From the NCBI RefSeq assembly GCF_963678635.1, contig NC_087071.1:9907842-9967841 (forward strand): a stretch of DNA of 60,000 nt. The letters run 5' to 3'. The translations under genes were made by a program, and so were the position numbers. Below the pieces are notes generated by a model. The model was not told where the DNA came from. It worked only from the letters and a program-made list of their open reading frames with translations, and ran no database searches. This stretch comes from Symsagittifera roscoffensis (taxonomy: Eukaryota > Xenacoelomorpha > Acoela > Convolutidae). Shown piece after piece: positions 48,260-59,960 of the stretch; the first letter of the stretch is position 1; each line of letters opens with the position of its first letter.

Positions 48260-51200
48260 TGTAAAAGCTCGACTCGGAAAACTGTGGATGAGTTTGGAAA
48301 AGTTTGGAGAAAAAGAGCACGAAACGAAGGAATTAGGAGTGAATAAAAAACTTTTAACTTTTTGGATGTAAAAGAATAACAAATTTGGTGAAGTGAATGT
48401 ACACATGTTCTGATGATATTGCAGCCCCGCTTGTGATTGTTGATAGCATCACCAAACCCGAAACTGAAAAATTTGTCAACCCATGGACAGAAACTAAACC
48501 CACTCAGAGAAATATTTGATCATAGTCAAAAAAAAACTGACTAACAAATACTTTTTTGAAAATAGCCCAAACGTATCGAAATAGGAAAGGGTTGAAAAAA
48601 GTGTGCAAATAAGATAAGATGAATATATAAAGAAAATGAAAAAGCGCGGACGTGAAACAAATGCGTTCAAAATGAAAGTTTTATGTCAATTATTTGCTCT
48701 AATAAAAAAAATCCATTTTCGACAGGGCACTTAAAATTAAGGCAACATAGCCATAAAAAAACAAGATCAGATAACAAACTTCAACCCTTTCAGACAGTAA
48801 GACAGTAATTTACAGTAAACGACAACGAAACTTCAAAGAGACTGTTCAACTAAGTTAAAACCGAAGATATCATCATTAAGACTGAGAGGATTTAATCCGT
48901 GTATTAGAGGGGGGAAATAGACCATCATGCGGTAAAGAAGCACATTCAAAACAAAGAACAGGGGGTCGACTCTTCAGATGCCGGGCATTAAACCGATAGC
49001 TTCGAAACTGCAAAGTATTTCTGTAAGGGAGAAGACTAGAAGGTAGAATATCAGAAAGCCCAAATAGGGAATCACTTGTGTAGAGAAAAACATATAGTCA
49101 AAATTGGCAAACAACAATGGGAAAAGAGATTAACAAAGGGAGTGAAAGTAAACATCGACCAAATTTTGCGGAAGCAGTTGCAGAGAGAATCGAAACGAAA
49201 CCGAGTTACTCGCAGAAGAAATAGATAGTCATGAATAAGAGTAAAAATCAAACCGAGGAACTGGAAGTCGAAACTGGAAATAATAGCATTGTAGATTCAG
49301 GGCAGTGTGGTGGATTATGTTATCCAAACATTGCAAACAATTTAAAAACAGTCAACAAGAAAAAAAAGGCAATAATTGGGGGAAAAAGATGGAAGAGGAT
49401 GTTCAGCCAAATTACAACAGAGATGAGAACAACGTTAAGATCGAAAGGATACCATGAAACAACATAAGAAAAGCAGCAAGTCGAGGAAGACAGCGTAATT
49501 ACGCATGGCAGACTGAGCCCAATCAGAAGCGACCAGAAAAAAAATTCTTCGCATGTTTGGATTGGACGTCAGAAGAATCCCGCATCCAAGATTCGTAGTT
49601 TGTCAATGAATGCGCCTCTGTCCAAATAACAAATATTGAAAGACTAAAGGCAGAAAAAGCAAATGGCACTAATTGAACGTCCTATTCCTCTTGGTAACTA
49701 CTAAACTTAATCAACCATTCTGTCAATTAGAGTACCCGGGTGGAATGATTTCGACTACCCGAGTCTGAGCAAAACCAAATTATCTTCTTATCGACAACGA
49801 GAGAGAGGAACTTGATTGGTAGAACGTTTTCAAGTTGGTCGAGCTTTTCGGTGGTCAAGTGAACTGAGCTGGGAGGACGCATTTTTTGACGTACTTGCGT
49901 CGAAGGGTGGTAGGTGGCGACGCAAAGATCGCATGAAGATAAATTCAGACTTGCAGTTAGAAGGAACCGAAAGGGAGCGAGCCTCTTTTTGGAGAAGTTT
50001 GTGCCAACAGCCTCAAAAGCTGCGAGCACTTTTGTACTTTGTATCTTAAAGTCGACGGGTTGGGAGCCAATATTCATGAAAATAAAAAGCTATTTATCCG
50101 TTTCGTCAGCCGCCTTCAGTGAAAACAGCCGCCATAAGAGCCTACTTCGGAAGCAAACATACCAAAAGAGCACAGATGAAAGTTCTTGATATTATCTTAT
50201 GGATTGATTGACGCGGTTTATGAACAATATCAAACCTCACATATTTACTATACTCACAATAACTAAACACATTAATACTGGAGATTGAAAGTAACGCAAG
50301 GAAACATTTTTTGACTCAAGTTGAATTTTTTTAGTACGTTTTCCGAACGCAGTGAAAAAACTTCACACGGCGCGTGAAATTGTGACACTTTCACACAAAA
50401 TATACATTGAGAAGTTGCAAAAATTCCACGAAATTCCATTTCAAATCACAGCGAAGCAATTGGTATGTTACGTTGTGGCCTTTCATTGAGAGAAATTTCT
50501 AAGTTTTTTTTCGATATGAGTTAGAACCGATGTGGTTAACTCATAGAGTAATTTCGGATAGGGTACACCGTCTGCTCGTCACGCTATCTTATTTTCGGCC
50601 GGATAGATTCGTGCAACTTCTTAGTCTAATACCGATCCTAATCTTACTCTTATACTTTCTAGTCTCAGGGTGTTTAACTAGTCTCTGCTAGGCTCAATAG
50701 ATCTAGGGTATACTGGTTTATTGCGGCTGCTGAAGTTCTCTTGGAGAGGCAACTACTTTCTAAGTTAAATTCAAATCTCTCTGGTGCTGAAATTACAAGT
50801 AATTTCAGTACTTACAAATAAGTGGGTTGTTAGTTAGATGGATTATGATTGGTTAATATTAAATACTTTACAGTGGTAAAATATCCAATTTATCCAATCA
50901 TAAAATGTAGTTTAGATCAGGTTCCAGACATTCTACCTCTCGAAGACTTTTACAGAGATACCTAGCAACTAAAAAATCTTGAAAATTTGTTGTCATTGGC
51001 TCAGGGTATTATTGCGGCATGCATGGATGACCTTCAACCTGAAAAACTTGATAAAATATATGCGGCGAAGGGTGATTTTATGCAACGGAAATTGGACAGG
51101 CCATACTGGCTATTAATTCGTAGACCTTCTCTTTAGATTTCTCAATTTAACAAGCTTTTAAATTCTCTAGTTGGGTTACTTTTTTCTCCAGTATATGGCG

Positions 51201-52226
51201 CAATGTTGCTTATTTTTTTCTGAAGCTGAGAATGGGCCAATCTTTGATCTATTAATTGTTCACTTGCATAGTTTTAGAGTTGGAAAACAGTGTACATGTG
51301 GCATTAGGGGAATTGGAATTCTGGACAATAAAAAGTTGATTTATTGAGTCTCAGTAAGTTGAAACTTCAAAATTTCTCTTTAAGAATTTTTTAGTTTGCA
51401 TTAGTTTGCAAGCAAAAATGCCAAATTTCATTGCAGTGATGTTTTTCGAATTGAAAATTGCGATTGTCTGAATCTAAACCAAAATTGCAGTCTGAGAGTT
51501 TGAGTCTGTAAAAAAAGTCGCTCAAAGAGTAATGAGTTGAGATTGCGGCGCTTAAATTTGGTATCTAACGAACTACTTGCGTTCTAATAATACCTGAACC
51601 TTGTGGATCGATTTACTATTCTCCAACCCTTGATCACAAATCATAACCCCTATGTCAAGACTAAATACACTATACTAAGTTGAGATTGCGGCGCATCGGG
51701 ATCTTCAATCAAATTGCATAACTGCGCCGAGAGTTTGAATCTGGAAAGTCAGGGCCCAAACTCACAAACGTCGCGCAGTTGGCCTCGAAAGCGTGAATTT
51801 CTTAAGTGTTCACATAATTTTGGCCCTAACAGTCTGGAAACTTAGTGGCGTAACTTCAGACATTGAAAAGTTGCTAAAATCTCAATAATGTATGTCAAGA
51901 TTTTCGCTGTTTTATGTTCAGACATTCACGATTGTGTGTCCTAACTTTTACTTCTTTCTGCCAGGACTTAAGCAGATTCATGTCCAGCTTTTTGCAAAAA
52001 TTGGTATACCCAGACTACTGAAAGTGGCGACAAAAGTCGGTGACCTTGACCCGGGTAGCTGTCAACATACATTACAAATCTAGTTTCAAAGATCGAGATT
52101 TTAAAAATCCGAGATCGAAATTTTAAAATGTATGATAAATGATCATTGAAAATGTTTGAAAGTTTGAGAATTAGAAATTTTAATAAATAGCACGTGTAGT
52201 TCAGAGCTTGTGGATGAAATTTTTTT
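48260..52226. other. Intergenic DNA, no confident gene
   Basis: From 48.5 to 49.7 kb the plus strand is unusually purine-rich. A 78-codon ATG ORF (49231-49467: NKSKNQTEELEVETGNNSIV, CGGLCYPNIANNLKTV) lies there, Lys-rich, with no homology I can name; it could be a remnant. At 51537-51553 and 51680-51696 the phrase GTTGAGATTGCGGCGC is duplicated. Nothing else is supported. Confidence 0.3.
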
Positions 52227-53465
52227 TTACCAATGATTGCGCCAGTTTTTCTCTTTTTCGTAATTTAATTTTGCTTCATCAGCTGCTGTTAGTCGCTTTC
52301 TGTTTCGTCCTTTTTTTTGAGTTTTCCGCAGCTTTTTTTGGTCTTTTTCCTTTTCTTCTTCAGTCTTCGAGCAGTCTTTGTCCTCTGGTTCTTCTTTTTT
52401 GTTCCTAGAAATTCCAATCCGCTGTTTTCCAAATCTTTCCGTTCCGACGAAATGACCAGTCTTTTTCTCCGAGTCACACTTCTTTTTCCTCTGTAAAACA
52501 TTTTTTTGTTTCGTTGTTTTTGCTTTTTTGCAATCCCCCTGTTTTGATTGGATTGTTTTCTTTAGGGTTAGTACGTCGTCACTTTCAGTCTCACTAAAAT
52601 GTTGTAAGTCGTCACTTTCAGTCTCAGTAAAATGTTGTAAGTCGTCACTTTCAGTCTCAGTAAAATGTTGTAAGTCGTCACTTTCAGTCTCACTAAAATT
52701 TTGTAAGTCGTCACTTTCAGACTCAGTAGACTGTTGCAAGTCGTCACTTTCAGACTCAGCAGTAAAATACTGTAAGTCATCATTTTCAGACTCAGTGAAA
52801 AGTTGTAAGTCGTCACTTTCAGACTCAGTAGACTGTTGCAAGTCGTCACTTTCAGACTCAGCAGTAAAATACTGTAAGTCATCATTTTCAGACTCAGTGA
52901 AATGTTGTAAGTCGTCACTTTCAGTCTCACTAAAATGTTGTAAGTCGATAAATGGTTGTTCTATCCCGAAGCCACGTTGAGACCCAATACCTGGTTGTAT
53001 GTCGCAAGCTTGATGCTCAGCATCTGGTTGTAGCGCGCCGCTTTGCGCTTCAATGAATGATTGCAAGGCGCCTGCTTGATCCTCGGTGAATTGTTGTAAT
53101 TCGCCGTTTTGAGCATCAATGAATGATTGTAAGTCGTCAGCTCGATGCTCAGTAACTGGTTGCAAATCTTCGCTTAGAGCCTCAATGAATGATTGTTTAT
53201 CGCGCTCTTGGTGTTCATTAAATTGTTGCAACTCGTAGCTTTGAGCCTCAACGAAAGATTGTAAGTCGGCAGCTGGATGGTCAGCAAATGATTGTATCTC
53301 ACCACCTTGAGCCACAAAATCTGGTTCGAAGTCTTGCCAGTCAAGGCCAGCTTGAGACTCAATAATTGTCAGTGCTTCTTGGCCACCTTGAGACTGAATA
53401 CCTGTTACTACTTCTTGGCCACCTTGAGACTGAATACCTGTTACTACTTCTTGGCCACCTTGAGA
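52227..53465 (-). CDS. 3' coding part of host gene B: 11-residue periodic repeat array and basic tail
   Basis: Open from the transposon edge to TAA at 52227. It starts with 12-residue units IQSQGGQEVVTG. About nine 11-residue units follow (LQSFVEAQSYE, LQQFNEHQERD, LQSFIDAQNGE). Then come eleven more, nearly identical units of the form LQ(H/Q)(F/S)(T/S)E(T/S)ESDD at 52566-52945, which include a doubled higher-order block. The tail is Lys/Glu-rich (KTEEEKEKDQKKLRKTQKK). An 11-residue period with Leu-Gln anchors fits an amphipathic helix or right-handed coiled coil. The 12-residue unit also precedes the transposon in the upstream part, showing these are one coding sequence. Confidence 0.7.
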   Translation of the reverse strand, partial: SQGGQEVVTGIQSQGGQEVVTGIQSQGGQEALTIIESQAGLDWQDFEPDFVAQGGEIQSFADHPAADLQSFVEAQSYELQQFNEHQERDKQSFIEALSEDLQPVTEHRADDLQSFIDAQNGELQQFTEDQAGALQSFIEAQSGALQPDAEHQACDIQPGIGSQRGFGIEQPFIDLQHFSETESDDLQHFTESENDDLQYFTAESESDDLQQSTESESDDLQLFTESENDDLQYFTAESESDDLQQSTESESDDLQNFSETESDDLQHFTETESDDLQHFTETESDDLQHFSETESDDVLTLKKTIQSKQGDCKKAKTTKQKNVLQRKKKCDSEKKTGHFVGTERFGKQRIGISRNKKEEPEDKDCSKTEEEKEKDQKKLRKTQKKGRNRKRLTAADEAKLNYEKEKNWRNHW

Positions 53466-53475
53466 CTGAATACCT

Positions 53476-54403
53476 CCCGGGTTGACCTCCATACACCGAA
53501 AATGCTGATCATACAATTCCATACATCAAGTGTGTGGAAAAATGCTTGTCATACAATTTTCATACAATTTCTAAAAATGGTTGAAAACTGGTTTAAACTC
53601 GTTTCTGTGGCTGTTTGATTCTAATAAAACAGTCTGGTGATAAAAACTGAGGTTTTCGTTTTTTGAAAAAAATGCTTATCATACAATTCCCATATATGGA
53701 AATTGTATGACTGGCATTTTTTTTGATGGCGACACAAAGTAATTTTGAAAATTTGGCCCAAAAATTTTTTGTTTTTTTTTCAACCGCGAATCGAATTTCG
53801 TACGCAAACAAACATTTTTCGAAAAAAATTTTTTGCATACAAAATTGAATATTTTGTGTGCATAACGTAGTCCAGGATACGATAAATTTGGCTTTTATTT
53901 TCTTTTCACTTATATATTTTTTTTCAAAAACGCGGAAAATTCCTATTTCTTCTGTATGGGGTGTTAATGTATGCCTTGATCAATGTCTCATAATTTGAAA
54001 ATTCAAAAATTTAAAATAATCATCATTAAAAAATTCTGCCAAAAAATAAATGTTTGTTACTTTTTTTATATCAATTGTAAATGACAGTCACATTCAGGTC
54101 GTTTTCTATGCATTGTCAATGCATGACTGGCCAACCTTTGGTGTTTTGAGTAACCACGGTCTTTGTCACTTGTGTTCGGTTGCAAATACAACCGAAAATT
54201 TTTCAGAAACTAAATTTAGAAAGAAGAAATCAAAATTTTTGGTTTATGCAAAAACACACTATCATACAATTTTCATATATGGAAAAATGCTTATCATAGA
54301 GTTTTCATACAATTTTCTGTACGTATGGAATTGTATGAAATTGTATGACAAGAAGTTTCTCATATATGGAAATTATATGATAAGAAGTTTTGGTCAACCC
54401 GGG
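53476..54403. mobile_element. Foldback (MITE-like) DNA transposon inserted in gene B
   Basis: Perfect 12-bp terminal inverted repeats CCCGGGTTGACC / GGTCAACCCGGG. Subterminal CATACAATT or AATTGTATG words occur about nine times within 260 bp of the two ends. It is 928 bp with no transposase ORF. It splits a coding repeat: the flanking bases CT (53474-53475 and 54404-54405) look like a 2-bp target duplication, and removing the insert with one copy restores the repeat unit and frame exactly. Diverged relatives are at 20-390 and 23755-24070. Confidence 0.8.
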
Positions 54404-54413
54404 CTGTCAGTAC

Positions 54414-55167
54414 TTCTTGGCCACCTTGAGACTGAAAACCTGGCGGTGGCGGTACTTCTTGGCCACCTTGAAACCAAGTATAAGTAAATTCATAATCAGT
54501 ACCTCCCGCATGAAACTCAAAAGTTGGCGGATAACCTGTCAGTTCTTCTTGACCAGCTTGAGGCCGAATATCAGTAAATTCATACTGAGTATCTCCCTCA
54601 TGAAACTCAAAAGTTGGCCGGTTTGTTTGTGGCTGGAATCCACTTTGAGACTGAATACCTGTCAGGGATTCTTGGCTACCTCCTGCTTTTCGACTGAAAC
54701 CTTTATTTTTTATTTTGGCTTTTCCTTTCTGTTGAATCACAGGTGTCTTGTTTTCGATAGAAGATTTCGGCTTTTTCATTTCCTTTTTAGGAATAGTTGT
54801 TTTAACTTCGGAATTTTGATCATTCTTGCAAGTGTCCAATTTCTTTCCGGTATTTAACTTTTTTGCGCTTTTGCTGCTTTCTCCCGTGGAAGTTTTTGCA
54901 GAATTGATCTTTGTACTTCCATCGCAAATCCATCTCTGATGCTTGCAAATCACATTTTCTTTGAACCAATCAAAAGAAATTTGGGTTGGGTTTTTATCGA
55001 TATAGTGTATATAAGCAAACAATTTTGAATGCTCGTGAAAAGTCGGGAAAACGAAGATAGAAGACCGTTCTATAGGCTCTCGCCCGTGCCACCCAATGCG
55101 CAGGGGTCCCTCCCCAAACCCAATTTCCACTACCCAGTTCAAGCATATTTCCTTGACGTAATAAGCC
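54414..55167 (-). CDS. 5' coding part of host gene B: shared domain, basic linker, repeat start
   Basis: Begins after AAAATGTTTTTCAG (acceptor at 55168). Residues 1-80: AYYVKEICLNWVVEIGFGEG, PLRIGWHGREP, YIHYIDKNPTQISFDWFKEN, VICKHQRWICDG. This matches gene A (LFHVRELCVN.., GFGHG, WHG, SFDWFK.NVICK.Q.WIC) with the same intron position. A Lys/Ser-rich linker follows, then repeats such as GIQSQSGFQPQTNRPTFEFH and PGFQSQGGQEVLT. The reading is cut by the transposon at 54403. It may splice from 54413 to 53466 into the 3' part. An upstream exon is likely; a GATCAG|GTTAAG donor sits near 55240 but is unconfirmed. Confidence 0.7.
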
Positions 55168-55249
55168 TGAAAAACATTTTCTACAAGTTACGGAAGACAC
55201 AATTATGGAGAAGGCTTCAGTTTTGACCAAAAACTTAACCTGATCCCGA

Positions 55250-55455
55250 CAAACCTCTAAAAAGTTGCGGATTTTATTTTGTTTGTGTCGCGGTAATATT
55301 ATTTGATTAGATAGAAAAACTAATCAAACAGTAACCACAATTTGAGTGAAATTTTACAAAAATTATAAAAACATGATCGTAAAGTTGTCGATATTGTGTA
55401 GTTTTCAAAATCATATATTGTTAGGTTTATTGAAAATCGGTTCTCAATCGTTGTA
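55250..55455. other. AT-rich DNA upstream of the gene B exon
   Basis: Contains an open stretch in the minus sense (..NKIRNFLEVCRDQ) ending at a GTTAAG donor, a weak candidate exon. No homologue of the gene A exon 18914-19047 is seen here. Confidence 0.25.
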
Positions 55456-57888
55456 CAAAAAATCCTTGTTCTTTATTGGATTTTTTTTCCAGAAATTATC
55501 TAGCAAATAATGATTTGAACCGCTTTATTTTGTTTTTTTTTGCGATGTAACTAGAAGCTGCTTTCGCTGAAAATGAAAGGAATATCTAGAATTGTTGCAA
55601 CGATGGCGTTTATTTCAAAAAACGTCCGAAATTTTTTTTGGCGAACTTAAGACACTTTTAAAAACATATCGCCCGAAACGAAATAAGATCTTTCCCTTAA
55701 AGAAATTTTTTAAGGGAAAGTTCTGATTTCACCACATTTTTAAAACAAAATTCCCTGCACGTTAAATTAGGACTACAGAGACACAAGTGTTAGACCATTT
55801 TGTAAATTATATTGGAAAGCTTTGTAATCTGGGTTTAAAAACAAATTAAATTGCAAAATTTTATTTTGTTCTAATTACCGTACTCTTTTGATCGTTAGAT
55901 TTTTGTTTTCTTTAACCAAACTTTTGGTTCTTTTGTTTTGGTTTTTATTTCGCAGAATTGTCTTTAAAAAAAAACTGCAAGTTTTTTTATGTTTCTAATG
56001 AATTTGATATCTTCCTGCATCCAGTTCTACGCGTTAATAAACAATTTTAGTACATTTTTAGTACCAGTCTTACTAAAATAGAAAAAAAAATTGATTTTAA
56101 TAATTTAATAACCGATTCTAATCTTTCTTTTTGAAATTAAATTAAAATCAATTCTAATGCAGTTTCATCCATGATAATCGATTATTTATCCGTTTATTTC
56201 TCGAAACAATTATTTTCAATTTTTATCGGTTTTAATCCATTATTTTGATCCCATTTTTTTTTCAGGATGTTTGCTCAACAATCCATTAATATCGGTTATA
56301 AACGATTATAATCCCTTTTGATTGCCCATTTTCATTTTGAAGTTGCATCTAAACTGCTTTTATTTTATCCTTTTTGTGGACGTTAGTTCCTGTGAAAATT
56401 GAGAAAGCTTTTTTAAACGGTCTTTAAATCAAGTCAAAAGAATCACGTTTTTTTTTTCATTTCTTCCCCATTAGATTTGTTTCATCGTGCACATTTTAAG
56501 CTTTTTCAATCAACAAAACTTCATAAAATATTTTTAGTTTCATGATTGCTTGGAAGATTTTTTTTTCATCTACCGGGGGAACCTTTCAACTTAATTAACA
56601 GGGTCTCTATGAATTTTTTTTGTGGGAGAAATTTGTGTTCAGATAAAACAAAGTTTGACAAAAGATCTCTCTTGTTAAATTTTGTTAGAGACAAAAAACT
56701 AATAACCCATGATTTATAACTCAAATTATGTTTTGGTGTGACACAATTTTGGCGAAATAAGAGACTATAACCGGTAATAATAGATTATAATTGTTTAAGG
56801 GCTTTTCTAATTATAATCGATTATAAGAGATAATAATCTCTTGAAAATATGACGAATATGATCAGTTGCAAATCCTTCAAACCCCCAATTTTGATAGTTA
56901 TAATCAATCATAACTGTCGAAAAATAATCATTTTAATCCGTTATAATCGATTGCTTACGCCTTTATTTAGATGCGGGTTTAAAAATGAAAAAGGAAGAAT
57001 TTTACAAGATTTTGTATATGAAAAGGTTGCATCGACTTTTGGAGAATCCTGTTTTGCGATGCTCTTTAACTATTTTAAATACGTCTACAAAAAAGTTTTA
57101 AAAAATTTCAAATTTCAATTGGTTTTTGTTTGTCTAACTAACACATGTTGCACTTTGGGTAGAAAACCGAATCGCAACAACGTCTCAAGTGATCAAACAT
57201 AATGTTTCCAACCAAATTCAACTGGTTTTCAATTATTTTTTCAGTTGTCTGTTGATTCGCTTGAAAGTTTTAATAAATTCCGCCAAATTGTTGACATTAA
57301 ACATGACATTGGAAAAAAAAGCATACTGTTGTCTACCTTCAGTTCTTATTATCGTGGCAATCCTCAAACTGCATTGAAAATTGATCATTTTGTGGATCTC
57401 GTTAAAGTTAGTGGTTTATTTTCACAAAATCTCCTCAAAAAGTAGATTCTTTTTTTCACACAAATAAATATTCATGTCGATATGAAAGAAAATTGTAAGA
57501 AGTTCACAAAGAGGAAACGTCTATCAAACTTGTTGCATAAAATTTTAAGCACTGAAATTGCCCTTAAATTTCCAATGATTTAAAAACATATTAATTTAAA
57601 AAATTGGAACTTCATTTGAAAACCTAAAAACACTGTTAAAAAATTTCGAAAAAATTGTTTTTTAAAACAGTTGCAATTTTTCTACTCTATCATCTGTAAG
57701 TCTTAAACAGACCAGTCAAAAGATAGCAAAGCCTGAAAAGAATAAAAACCGGAGACGAATAATTGGTATTCTTGCCGTAAGGTGAGAACATGTAAGGCTA
57801 CAGAAATTACATTCACACAAAATTCGAAATCGTCCTTAGCCTGGAAACAGTCTTGACCTGTGAAAACTTAACAAAAAATTGAATCATT
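55456..57888 (+). repeat. Tandem repeat unit 1 (2433 bp)
   Basis: Starts CAAAAAATCCTTGTTCTTTATTGG. The same sequence restarts at 57889 and again at 59961. The unit includes clusters of TTATAATCGATTATAA-type words (56.08-56.34 and 56.78-56.96 kb) and an exon-like segment at 57244-57445. Orientation is arbitrary. Confidence 0.85.
57244..57445 (+). CDS. Candidate exon in tandem unit 1, unknown protein
   Basis: A good acceptor (TTATTTTTTCAG, AG at 57242-57243) opens SVDSLESFNKFRQIVDIKHD, IGKKSILLSTFSSYYRGNPQ, TALKIDHFVDLVKVSGLFSQ, NLLKK then a stop. Composition is protein-like. It could end at the stop or splice near 57411 (GTTAAAG|TTAGTG is not a good donor). No upstream exon is defined; an open stretch near 56999-57100 (EFYKILYMKRLHRLLENPVL) is a weak candidate. 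Unit 2 has only the first half of this exon, broken by a deletion. Family not recognised. Confidence 0.4.
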
Positions 57889-59960
57889 CAAAAAATCCTT
57901 GTTCTTTATTGGATTTTTTTCCAGAAATTATCTAGCAAAAAATGATTTGAACCGCTTTTTTTGCAATGTAACTAGAAGCTGCTTTCACTGAAAATCAAAG
58001 GAATATCTAGAATTGTTGCAACCAAGGCGTTTATTTCAAAAAACGTCCGAAATTTGTCTCGGTGAACTTAAAACACTTTTAAAAACATATCGTCCCAAAA
58101 CGAAATAAGATCTTTCACTTGAAAAATTTTTGTAAGGGAAAGATCTCATTTCACCACATTTTTAAAGCAAAATTCTCTGCACGTTAAATTAGGACTACAG
58201 AGACACAAGTGTTAGACCATTTTGTAACTTATATTGAAAAGCTTTGTAATTTGGTTTTAAAAACAAATTAAATTGCGAAATTTTATTTTTGTTCTAATTA
58301 CCGTACTCTTTTGATCGTTAGATTTTGTTTTCTTTAACCAAACTTTTGGTTCTTTTGTTTTTGTTTCTATTTCGCAGAATTGTCTTTTTAAAAAAAACTG
58401 TGAGTTTTTTATGTTATTAATGAATTTGATATCTTCCTGCATCCAGTTTTACCCGGTAATAAACAATTTTAGTACATTTTTAGTACCAGTCTTACTAAAA
58501 TAGAGAAAAAATTGATTTTAATCATTTAATAATCGTTTCTCTTCTCTCTTTTTGAAATCAAATTAAAATCAATTATAATGCAGTTTCATCCATGATAATC
58601 GATTATTTATGCATTTATTTTTCAAAACAATTATATTCAATTTTAATCGGTTTTAATCCATTATTTTGATCCCATTTTTTATTTCAGGATGTTTGCACAA
58701 CAATCCATTATAATCGGTTATAAACGGTTATAATCACTTTTGATTGCCCATTTTCATTTTGAAAATGCATGTAAACTGCTTTTATTTTATGCTTTTTGTG
58801 GAAGTTAGTTGCTGTGAAAATTGAGAAAGCTTTTTTAAACGGTCTTTAAATCAAGTCAAAAGAATCACGTTTTTTTTCATTTCTTCCCCATTAGATTTGT
58901 TTCACGGTGCACATTTTAAGCTTTTTCAATCAACAAAATTTCATAAATTTTATTTAGTTTCATGATTGCTTGGAAGATTTTTTTTTCATCTACAGCGGGA
59001 ACCTTTCAACTTAATTAACAGGATCTCTATGAATTTTTTTTCGTGGGAAAAATTTGTGTTCAGATGAAACAAAGTTTGACAAAAGATCTCTCTTTTTAAA
59101 TTTTGTTGGAGACAAAAAACTAATAAGCCATGATTTATAACTCAAATTATGTTTTGGTGTGACACAATTTTGGCAAAATAAAAGACTATAACCGGTAATA
59201 ATAGATTATAATTGTTTTAGGGCTTTTCTAATTATAATCGATTATAAGAGATAACAATCTCTTAAAAAATATGAATTATGATCATTGTAAATCCTTCAAA
59301 CCCCCAATTTTGATAGTTATAATCAATCATAACTGTCGAAAACTAATCATTTTAATCCGTTATAATCGATTGCTAATGCTTTTATTTAGATGCGGGTTTA
59401 AAATCGAAAAAGGAAGATTTTTACAAGATTTTATAATTGAAAAAGTTGCAACGACTTTTGGAGAATCCTGCTTGCATTGCTCTTTAACTGTTTTAAATAC
59501 GTCTACAAAAGAAATCATAAAAATTTCAAATTTCAGTTGATTTTTGTTTGTTTAACTAACACATGTTGCACTTTGGGTAGTAAACTGAATCGCAACAACG
59601 TCTCAAGTGATCAAACATAATGTTTCCAACCAAATTCAACTGGTTTTCTATTATTTTTTCAAGTTGTTTGTTGATTCGCTTGAAAATTTTAATGAATTCC
59701 GCCAAATTGTTGACATTAAACATGACATTTGAAAAAAAGCATAATCTTGTTTGCTACTCTATCATCTGTAAGTCTTAAACAGACCAGTCAAAAGATAGCA
59801 AAGCCTGAAAAGAATAAAAACCGGAGACGAATAATTGGTATTCTTGCCGTAAGGTGAGAACATGTAAGGCTACTGAAATTACATTCACACAAAATTCGAA
59901 ATCGTCCTTAGCCTGGAAACAGTCTTGACCTGTGAAAACTTAACAAAAAATTGAATCATT
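57889..59960 (+). repeat. Tandem repeat unit 2 (2072 bp, about 360-bp deletion)
   Basis: Aligns with unit 1 from 57889. The segment corresponding to 57320-57680 is missing, so the exon-like segment is cut after VDIKHDI and meets a TGA. The final about 200 bases (59755-59960) are almost identical to 57677-57888, while the rest of the unit is visibly more diverged. Confidence 0.85.

Noticed and set aside
52528-52980. 150-codon plus-strand Ser/Cys/Lys repeat ORF
   Set aside because: Exact antisense of the 33-base coding repeats of gene B.
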